DNA of 64,000 bases from contig JAKLGK010000006.1 in assembly GCA_022710725.1 (NCBI GenBank), forward strand, positions 62,001-126,000, read 5' to 3'. Positions within the stretch are counted from its first letter, which is position 1. The number at the start of each line of letters is the position of its first letter. The stretch is from Verrucomicrobiota bacterium (GTDB lineage Bacteria > Verrucomicrobiota > Kiritimatiellia > CAIQIC01 > JAGNIJ01). The notes beneath the pieces were generated by a model. It did not search any database and was not told where the DNA came from. It saw only the letters and a list, made by a program, of their open reading frames with translations. The position numbers and the translations under genes are program-made. Positions 41,037-47,721 of the stretch are shown piece by piece.

Positions 41037-42235
41037 GCCGTGGCCTCCAGCGTAATAATGGTGGTCTTGGTTCGTGGCCGGAGACGCCAGTAGTTAGCCG
41101 CCTCCGAGGGTTTAACAAGGCCGCGGTAGTGCCTGAACAGGACCCCCGCGTCGCCCGTATGCCCCAGGATCGCGGCTAATTTGGCGGCATCCTGGTGAGT
41201 GGCGTAGTGCATGGACGCGAAGGTCTTTCTCGGACCGTCCTGTATCCATTCGACTCCTGCGGCTTTCAGCAAGCCCATCTTCTTTTCCCCGCAGTATTTT
41301 CGGCTCATGTAGAAATCGAACTGGTTCTGCGAGGTGATCCCGATGGGACCGTCCTTCTTGCGATAGGGCTGCAGCCAGGCTCGGAGTGTGTCGTTCATCT
41401 CCACAAGCCGGGACCGCCGCATTTTGGAGGTTTCGGGCAGAACCCGGATGGTACGCTCCGTCCAGTTGACATCCTCCCATTTCAGCCCTTTGGCTTCGCC
41501 CGGCCGCAGGCCGGCAAAGAACTGGACAGCGAGGGTGGGGACCATGATGGGGGCATGCTTCGCCGCCGCGTCCATTATCGTTTGGACGCTGGCCACAGTG
41601 AACGGGACTGGCAGCCGCTCGTCCGTCTTGAAAGCCTTGATGCCGGCCACAGGGTTCATTTCGACGATCTTCTCGTCCATGGCGAAGTTGAACATCGTCT
41701 TGTAGGCTCGGCGGTATCCATCGGCCGTAACACCGGTCAGCCCCTGACGGTCGAGCCAATCCAGGAGGTCCTGCCGGGTGAGTGATGCCGCGGGCCTATT
41801 CCCAAAGTCGGCGGTCAGCCGGGTGATCTTGTGCTTCCGCTCGCGCAGCGTGGTCTCGCGGCATCCCCGCCGGCGGAGATCGGCCAGCCACCGTTCCCCG
41901 AGTTGCTCGATGGTGACCCCGTCCTCGTTATGGTTATGCAAGGACCAGAACTGCGCGGCGGAGGCTAGAGTCGTCTTGTCCTGAAGAATCGCCAAGGCTT
42001 TCAGGGCGTCCCGTCTCTGCTCCTGTGTAAGGTCCAAAGCGCTGGATCCTTCGTTCCTGATCTTCGTGGCCAAGAGCTGCGCGTATCGCTTGGCCATCTC
42101 CAGGTTTTCATGGACCCGGCGATCCCGTTTTCCGTCGCGGAAAAGGTCGGTCTGCCATTTGCCGGGCTTGATCTCGCGGATCGTAATGCCGGCGCAAGTC
42201 TCCACGGGGCAGCTTCGTCGCATCCGTCTTTTCAT
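41033..42235 (-). CDS. tyrosine-type integrase of the island
   Basis: A 400-residue site-specific recombinase. The ATG at 42235 has an AAGGATG site; an upstream in-frame start is less supported. Residues about 20-190 show the arm/core-binding helical parts (TIREIKPGKWQTDLFRDGKR, then TIEQLGERWLADLRRRG). The catalytic domain begins near 205. The first catalytic Arg is in VQFFAGLRPGEAKGL. The DGPRKTFASMHYATHQDAAK segment stands in the position of the second Arg/His box, GHTGD supplies the following His, and the nucleophile Tyr is in FRHYRGLV. The usual HxxR motif is altered. It reads leftward from the right end of the island, next to attR. Confidence 0.88.
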   Translation of the reverse strand: MKRRMRRSCPVETCAGITIREIKPGKWQTDLFRDGKRDRRVHENLEMAKRYAQLLATKIRNEGSSALDLTQEQRRDALKALAILQDKTTLASAAQFWSLHNHNEDGVTIEQLGERWLADLRRRGCRETTLRERKHKITRLTADFGNRPAASLTRQDLLDWLDRQGLTGVTADGYRRAYKTMFNFAMDEKIVEMNPVAGIKAFKTDERLPVPFTVASVQTIMDAAAKHAPIMVPTLAVQFFAGLRPGEAKGLKWEDVNWTERTIRVLPETSKMRRSRLVEMNDTLRAWLQPYRKKDGPIGITSQNQFDFYMSRKYCGEKKMGLLKAAGVEWIQDGPRKTFASMHYATHQDAAKLAAILGHTGDAGVLFRHYRGLVKPSEAANYWRLRPRTKTTIITLEATA

Positions 42236-42281
42236 GGCGCATCCTTGCTTATGGAGGAGAGGGTGCGCCGAAGAGGGCATG

Positions 42282-42300
42282 TTGTCAACGAATTGTCAAC
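42282..42300 (+). repeat. paired TTGTCAAC motif, right end (possible integrase arm site)
   Basis: TTGTCAACGAATTGTCAAC, as at 19721-19738 except for one extra base in the spacer. It lies between the integrase start and the right attachment repeat, 39 bp from it. Confidence 0.5.
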
Positions 42301-42338
42301 GGCATCATATACATTAAGAAAAACGGCATATTCCGGAT

Positions 42339-42386
42339 AGCTTCCCAAGCTGAACGTCGCGGGTTCGACTCCCGTCTCCCGCTCCA
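42339..42386 (+). repeat. right attachment repeat (partial tRNA-Gly copy)
   Basis: 48 bp identical to the 3' part of tRNA-Gly(CCC) at 19565-19612, from the anticodon stem to CCA. The 5' half of the tRNA is missing, so it is an island-end duplication, not a second tRNA gene. Confidence 0.92.
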
Positions 42387-42531
42387 CCTTCCCCTCCTCA
42401 CACTAGCAATGCGCGGACCGATTTCCTCTCCGAACCGGCGCGGCAGGGGTTGTGCTCTTGACCGTTTCAGCCCGCGCCCCTATGTATATCCTCCACGAGG
42501 AACGCGGTATTTCCAGCACGCGGGAGGGGGT

Positions 42532-44781
42532 ATGAAAAGACGGTCGGTGCTTCGGGGCGTTCTGGTATTCCTGGCCGTGATCGGTCTCCAGGCCGGGGCG
42601 CAGGTCTCCAGCCAGATCCATTACCAGGGCCGGTTGATCTCCGGGACCAATCTGTATAACGGGCCCGCCACGCTGCTCTTCGCGTTCTACCCGGGGGAGG
42701 TCGGCGGGACGGCCCTGTACACGGAGCAGGATGTGGACGTGCCCGTCGTGGACGGGCTATACGCGACCTTCATCGGCGATAACCCGTTGTCCGGCTCCCT
42801 GCCGTTGGCGCTGACCCGTGACGAGGTGTGGCTTGCTCTCACCGTCAACGGCACCCCGATGATGCCCCGGGAACGCGTCGGCGCCGTGGCGTATGCCCTG
42901 ATCGCCGCCGCGGTGACGAACCAGGCCATATCGTCCGCGATGCTGGGGCCGGCTGTCGTGACCCAGGCCAAGATTGCGACGAACTCGATCGTGAACGTCC
43001 ACCTCACGGACGGGGTCATCAGCAACCGGAACCTGGCCTTCGGGGCGGTCACCAGCGACAAGATCGGCAACGGTGAAGTCGTGCCGCCGGACCTGGACGT
43101 GGGGTCTTTTTCCAATACCTTCTGGACGGTGGGCGGTAACGCCGGAACGCGGCCCCCGCCCCTGGGCGCGGATTTCGCGGGCACGCTGGATGACCGGCCC
43201 TTCGAACTGCGGGTTCACGACGCCCGCGTCGCGCGGTTTTTTCCGGATGCCAGCAGTCCGCTGATTATCCTCGGACATGGCTCGAACTCCGTGACCGGCA
43301 CAGGGGGCGCCATCGCGGGCGGCGGCAGCGACAGCCTGCCCCAGTTCCTGGGGGACGCCTACGGATTCATCGGGGGCGGACTGGGCAACACCGTGTCCAA
43401 CGGGACCGCCGGCGTCGTGGCGGGCGGCCTGCGGAATCACGCGGACGCCCACTTCGCCGCGATCGGCGGCGGACAGCAGAATCTTGCGCAGGGCCCGAAC
43501 AGTGTGACCGGCGGCGGCTCCAATAATACGGCCCGCAGCTCGGGTTCCGTGGTCGCTGGCGGCGGCTCCAACCTCGCGCTGGGCGCGTACGGGGCCGTGG
43601 GCGGCGGGCAGGGCAACCTGTCCGGCGCCTTCGCCGTCGTGCCGGGCGGACGGGACAACCAGGCCTCCGGCGACTACAGCTTCGCCGGCGGCGGCGGCGC
43701 CCGGGCCTCGCATCCCGGCGCCTTCGTGTGGGCCGACCAGCAGGACGGCGTTTTCGGATCGGCCGCCTCCAACCAGTTCCTCGTGCGCGCCGGGCGTGGG
43801 TTCGGGCTGAATACCACTAATCTGAAAGGGGACATCCACTTCGCCAGCGGCCGCACCGGCCAGATCGCCACCCTGGTCGTGTCGCCCGCGGCGACGAACG
43901 CCAATGAGGACGGCGCCCAGATCCTGCTCGCGGAGGATCGCGGCGCCATCTACGGCATGTACCTGCAGTACGAGGTGGACAGCGAACAGCTGCAGATCCT
44001 GGAGAAAGACTCCGTGCTTACTAATGGCCCGCGCCTGGCCGTGTCGCGGCGCAACAACCGGGTCGGCGTGGGCACCACCAACCTGATGTCGGCGCTGACC
44101 GTCAACGGCCACATCCTGCCCGACGGCAGCAACCTGTTCGCGCTGGGAAGCGCTTCCTATCCCTGGCAGAAGCTCTACCTCGCGTCGCAGATCCACTACG
44201 CCTCGCCCCTCGGCTTCGTCAACGGCACGCGGACCGGCCTGGTCGTGGACGCCGCGGGCAGCCTGGCGGTCCAGGGGAGCGTCACGATCACCGGCGAGTA
44301 TCGTTACGCGTATACCCGGACCAACTACCTGTGGATCCCGCCCCAGGAGTTCGTTCCGCAGCATACCGACCACAACTACCGGTATAGCTCGGGATACCTG
44401 TACCTGACCGGCACGCCGAAATCGGCTTCGTTTGCCGCCGGCGTCCACCTCCCGCAGGACGCGGAGATCGCGGCCGTGTCCAGCTACTGCCGGAATCTCG
44501 GCTCCTACGCCATGACGTGCGAGGTGGCCCTGGCCCGGCATGAATATGAGGTGTCCGGGATCCAGTACATCGCCTGGTTGCAGCAGGTGGCGGCGAGTTC
44601 GCCGGGCAGTGATGCGGAGATCGAGACGGACACCGCCATGATGTCTCCCTATGATATCGTCGACAACGAGAACACCCGTTACTGGGTCGAAGTCGAGTTA
44701 AGCGTGGGCACGTTCGACGGCGTGAACCAGCAATTCCACGGGGTGCGCGTCGAGTACCGGACCGACGCGCTCCGGTATTGA
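42532..44781 (+). CDS. exported protein with YadA-like head repeats and C-terminal tail domain
   Basis: The ATG at 42532 follows GGGAGGGGG. The 749-residue protein starts with a signal peptide (MKRRSVLRGVLVFLAVIGL) and cleavage near AGAQ. About 25-210 reads as a secreted beta domain (QIHYQGRLISGTNLYNGPAT, then LALTVNGTPMMPRERVGAVA). About 257-400 is a stack of short GG-x2-N repeats: GFIGGGLGNTVSNGTAGVVA, AAIGGGQQNLAQGPNSVTG, SVVAGGGSNLALGAYGAVG, the pattern of YadA/Hia-type trimeric adhesin heads. About 410-550 resembles tail-fibre modules (LQILEKDSVLTNGPRLAVSR, LMSALTVNGHILPDGSNLFA). No YadA membrane anchor is evident at the C-terminus, so attachment is unknown. Immediately outside attR. Confidence 0.7.
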   Translation: MKRRSVLRGVLVFLAVIGLQAGAQVSSQIHYQGRLISGTNLYNGPATLLFAFYPGEVGGTALYTEQDVDVPVVDGLYATFIGDNPLSGSLPLALTRDEVWLALTVNGTPMMPRERVGAVAYALIAAAVTNQAISSAMLGPAVVTQAKIATNSIVNVHLTDGVISNRNLAFGAVTSDKIGNGEVVPPDLDVGSFSNTFWTVGGNAGTRPPPLGADFAGTLDDRPFELRVHDARVARFFPDASSPLIILGHGSNSVTGTGGAIAGGGSDSLPQFLGDAYGFIGGGLGNTVSNGTAGVVAGGLRNHADAHFAAIGGGQQNLAQGPNSVTGGGSNNTARSSGSVVAGGGSNLALGAYGAVGGGQGNLSGAFAVVPGGRDNQASGDYSFAGGGGARASHPGAFVWADQQDGVFGSAASNQFLVRAGRGFGLNTTNLKGDIHFASGRTGQIATLVVSPAATNANEDGAQILLAEDRGAIYGMYLQYEVDSEQLQILEKDSVLTNGPRLAVSRRNNRVGVGTTNLMSALTVNGHILPDGSNLFALGSASYPWQKLYLASQIHYASPLGFVNGTRTGLVVDAAGSLAVQGSVTITGEYRYAYTRTNYLWIPPQEFVPQHTDHNYRYSSGYLYLTGTPKSASFAAGVHLPQDAEIAAVSSYCRNLGSYAMTCEVALARHEYEVSGIQYIAWLQQVAASSPGSDAEIETDTAMMSPYDIVDNENTRYWVEVELSVGTFDGVNQQFHGVRVEYRTDALRY

Positions 44782-44811
44782 CGGCGTTTCGCCCGCCGCC
44801 GGCCGTCCGGC

Positions 44812-47529
44812 TCAACGCAGGGCGACGGCGGCGTCGAGCTTGTTGATCAGGTCGTTGAGGGCCGCGCGCAGGCCGGCCGAGGCGCAGGGCTTGGTCTTGG
44901 CCAGGAGGTTCCGCGCGGCGGCGATCGTCTTGGCGTTCACCAGCTTGACGTTCTCCTTCGCCCAAGGGCCCCGCGTCGGTTTGCCCGACTTCAAAAGCGC
45001 GGCGATGTCCGGCAGCGCGGCGGTGACCAGCGCGCCGGCCTGCTTCGCCAGCGCGGGCTGCTTCGCGACCAGGCCGCTCAATTCGCGGGCGTGTTTGTAA
45101 TAAAGGTCCGCGAGGGCCTTGCCGTCCTTGCTTTTCTTCAGGAACAGGTCGCGGAACTCGCGCGCGCTCTTCGTCGCGGCGCTCTCGAGGCCCAGGATTT
45201 CTTCGAGGGGGCACATCAGGATGACGGCAAGGCGGTTGGAAACGATGCCGGGCGACCCCGCGGCGCCGGCCTGGCCGACGAGGTAGAAGACCGCGACGTC
45301 CTGGGTCTGCGCATTCGGCCAGATGGCATCGGGGATGGGCCAGCAGCCCGGCTCCCAGTAGTCGGCCGTCGGCTCCCAGCCGGCGGAGAAGGAGCGCCAG
45401 GGCAAGGCGTCGCCGGCGAGGCCATACCCCTCCCAGCGCACCCCATAACCGGAAAGCCCATTGTCGGCGGCGGCCCAGCCGGCGACGGGGACGCAGGTGT
45501 CGCTGTAGCGGAGGATGACGTAGCGGTCGGGATCAAAGCCGGCGCGGGCCTCCTTGCTAAAGGGCCATACGCGAAATCGTCCGCTGGCGGCTTCCACGAC
45601 GTCGCCCCAATCGGAAGCCAGGCGGGCCTTGAGGTAGTAATCCCCCGGGGGCAATGGGGACAGGATGTGCCGTTCGTTGTAACTGGAGCGTCCCCACGCG
45701 GGGGCATTCTGTTCCGCGCCCGCCCGCACGCCGTTGGTGTCCTCTGCCCACCAACGCAACTCGGAGATCAGGCTTCCCTGCGCGTCCGCCCGCAGCCGGA
45801 AGCGCACATCCTGTCGATTCCCGTAGGCCGTGATGTAGGGCTCGCGGAGGATGCTCACCGTGGGCCGGGGCGGGGCCGCCGCGAGGATTTCGAAGACGCA
45901 ATTCGCCGTGGTGGGCAGGCTCCCGCAGCTCGTGCAGACGACGGTGGCGGTGTAGACGCCCAGCGGCAGTCCGGCGAGCGGGACCGTCTGCGTTGCGTCC
46001 GCATACGAGCAGCCGCCTGGCGCCGGGTATGCTCCCGCCCCGACCTCCGTCCCCGCGGAACTTCGGACGCTCCATGCGAGTTGCCGGACGCCTTCGCAGC
46101 GCAGCAGGGCCCCACAGGTGAGCCGGACCGTTTCCCCGAGGCGATAGCGGGGCCGGTCCGTGGACGCGTGGGCCAGGGGCGGCAGGCAGGGCGGCGTCAG
46201 GATGCGCGGGAGCGCTGCCCCACGCCCGTAGAAGCCCCAGTTGGTCCCAATGGGAACCTCCCGCCAGCCCGCCGTCCGGTTCAGGCCGGCGTCGTACAGG
46301 GCGGTGCGCACCTTGGATTCGTTCCCGCCGGGCAGGGTGTAGGCCAGGGCAGCGATACAGCCTCCGTTGGCCGTGGTCTCGATGAAATCGGAGCAGGTAA
46401 TGCCCGTATCAGCCTCCACATCCAGCGTGAGATCGGAACTCCCCGTCAGCGCGCCGGTCGCGGAAAGCCGGGCCAGCCTCCAATGCTGTTGGGCGTTGCT
46501 GCCGGTCTCGAGGCCATCCCGTGCGTCCCAGATCCAGAGCGCGCCGTCCACACGGGATACCGCCATGTCCACCGGGTAGGCCAGGTAAAGCGAGGAGAGG
46601 GGCGCGGCGAGGACGGCGGCGGAAAAGCCGTCATACACGCCCGAAGGCAGGGCGCGCAGGTCGAATTTCAGCAGCGTGCCGGCCCCGTCGCCTGCGCCGT
46701 AGAAATTGCCCACCGAAGCCCAGAGCGAACCCTCGTCTTCGTTGAGATCCCAGAGATCAATGCCCGGATCGAAACCGGTCAACACGCACTTCACCCGGCC
46801 ATCTTGTCCATCCATGGAGAGCAGGATGTTGGGAGTGGAATAGCCGTCCTCGCTTGTGTCGGCCAGGACCCAGAGGTCGCCAGTGACCAGGTCCAGCCGG
46901 ATGCTCCGCGAATCGCGGACGATGCCGTTTTCGTCGGGACCGGCCGGCAGTTCGTATCCGAGCGCTTGCAGATCCAGATCGCTTTCCTTGACCAGAGTCG
47001 TCCCCTCGATGCGGAATTTCATGATCCGGTGGTTTTCTTCGGAAATGATCCATGGATTATGGGAGACCCAGAGGCGCTCCCGGATCCAGTCGTAGGCCAG
47101 CCAGAGGCAGTCCTTGTCAAACAGGATGTCCCGATCGGCCGCCGCCTCCACGGTGTAGTAGTGCCGGCTTCCCGTGACGATATCCACGGTGTAGAAGCTT
47201 CGTTGGTCGCCGTCCGCCATCCAGACCCGGCAGCCTTCCGGGTCGAAAGAAGGGCCGCCGGCCCAGTAGCTGTCCCAGAAGGGCGTCTGGCCCGACGCAT
47301 TGGACCATGTGCGCGTGCTGCGGATGGCCAGGCTGTGATCCAGCGTGTACAGCTGGTTCGCCCCCCAGAGGCCTCCCGGCGATGCGGCATCACGGTGGCG
47401 CGGGAAGACCAGCCACCCGGCCGTGTCCGACGGGAAGCCGCACTCCGCGGCGGCGCCGCCGGCCAACAACCAGACCAGGACGAGGAACCGGCTTGCCCAG
47501 GCCGTCGGGGTCGAATGCGTTCTCTGCAT
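44812..47529 (-). CDS. large exported protein, paralogue A (beta-propeller/Ig-like, helical tail)
   Basis: The ATG at 47529 is set by AAGGAGATC; an earlier in-frame Met lies over the upstream short gene. The 905-residue product has a signal peptide ending near GGAAAECG. The N-terminal 470 residues alternate aromatic beta strands and short loops (WVSHNPWIISEENHRIMKFR; SIRLDLVTGDLWVLADTSED), as in a beta-propeller of the lyase/SMP-30 type. Two Ig-like parts follow (RPRYRLGETVRLTCGALLRC, then LRADAQGSLISELRWWAEDT). The last about 110 residues form a helical domain (KALADLYYKHARELSGLVAK, then LLAKTKPCASAGLRAALNDL) shared with the paralogue upstream. Many cysteines suggest disulfides. Function unknown. 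Confidence 0.65.
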   Translation of the reverse strand: MQRTHSTPTAWASRFLVLVWLLAGGAAAECGFPSDTAGWLVFPRHRDAASPGGLWGANQLYTLDHSLAIRSTRTWSNASGQTPFWDSYWAGGPSFDPEGCRVWMADGDQRSFYTVDIVTGSRHYYTVEAAADRDILFDKDCLWLAYDWIRERLWVSHNPWIISEENHRIMKFRIEGTTLVKESDLDLQALGYELPAGPDENGIVRDSRSIRLDLVTGDLWVLADTSEDGYSTPNILLSMDGQDGRVKCVLTGFDPGIDLWDLNEDEGSLWASVGNFYGAGDGAGTLLKFDLRALPSGVYDGFSAAVLAAPLSSLYLAYPVDMAVSRVDGALWIWDARDGLETGSNAQQHWRLARLSATGALTGSSDLTLDVEADTGITCSDFIETTANGGCIAALAYTLPGGNESKVRTALYDAGLNRTAGWREVPIGTNWGFYGRGAALPRILTPPCLPPLAHASTDRPRYRLGETVRLTCGALLRCEGVRQLAWSVRSSAGTEVGAGAYPAPGGCSYADATQTVPLAGLPLGVYTATVVCTSCGSLPTTANCVFEILAAAPPRPTVSILREPYITAYGNRQDVRFRLRADAQGSLISELRWWAEDTNGVRAGAEQNAPAWGRSSYNERHILSPLPPGDYYLKARLASDWGDVVEAASGRFRVWPFSKEARAGFDPDRYVILRYSDTCVPVAGWAAADNGLSGYGVRWEGYGLAGDALPWRSFSAGWEPTADYWEPGCWPIPDAIWPNAQTQDVAVFYLVGQAGAAGSPGIVSNRLAVILMCPLEEILGLESAATKSAREFRDLFLKKSKDGKALADLYYKHARELSGLVAKQPALAKQAGALVTAALPDIAALLKSGKPTRGPWAKENVKLVNAKTIAAARNLLAKTKPCASAGLRAALNDLINKLDAAVALR

Positions 47530-47546
47530 GACGGGATCTCCTTGGT

Positions 47547-47711
47547 TCATTTGGCGGCGTCGAGCTTGTTGATCAGGTCGTTGGGCGCCGTGCGCAGGGT
47601 GGAGGAGGCATAAGGCCTGGTCTTGACCGGCAGGTCCCGCGCGGCGGGCGCGAACCGGAAGAGCGCCAGGAGCAAGGCCAGTGTCCCCCTTGGACAGGTC
47701 ATCGAGTGCAT
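47547..47711 (-). CDS. 54-residue mini-paralogue: signal peptide joined to a helical-tail fragment
   Basis: The ATG at 47711 has a GGGAGAGATC site. The product starts MHSMTCPRGTLALLLALFRF (signal-like) and continues directly into VKTRPYASSTLRTAPNDLIN and KLDAAK, matching the last 30 residues of the 905-residue paralogue. At DNA level 31 bp (47553-47583) are identical to 44827-44857, and similarity extends over about 95 bp. So a large internal deletion or partial duplication left a secretable stub. It lies 10 bp after the 968-residue gene and before the 905-residue gene. It may be non-functional or make a small inhibitory fragment. Confidence 0.55.
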   Translation of the reverse strand: MHSMTCPRGTLALLLALFRFAPAARDLPVKTRPYASSTLRTAPNDLINKLDAAK

Positions 47712-47721
47712 GATCTCTCCC

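Larger units (their letters stand above)
19613..42386. mobile_element. integrated genomic island in tRNA-Gly, about 22.8 kb
   Basis: The island lies between two copies of a 48-bp repeat of the tRNA-Gly 3' end. It carries its own tyrosine integrase at the right end, an excisionase-like HTH protein, two unknown recombination-module genes, a type I restriction-modification locus, a nucleotidyltransferase pair, a nuclease/PIN-like operon and a putative peptidase gene. Every gene is on the minus strand. The base composition is visibly less GC-rich than the flanks. No conjugation or capsid genes are visible, so it would need help to transfer. Integrase at the end far from the intact tRNA is less usual than next to it. 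Confidence 0.92.

Noticed and set aside
42339..42386. A second tRNA-Gly gene
   Set aside because: Only the 3' 48 bases are present; no 5' acceptor strand or D-arm precedes them. It is the island attachment repeat.
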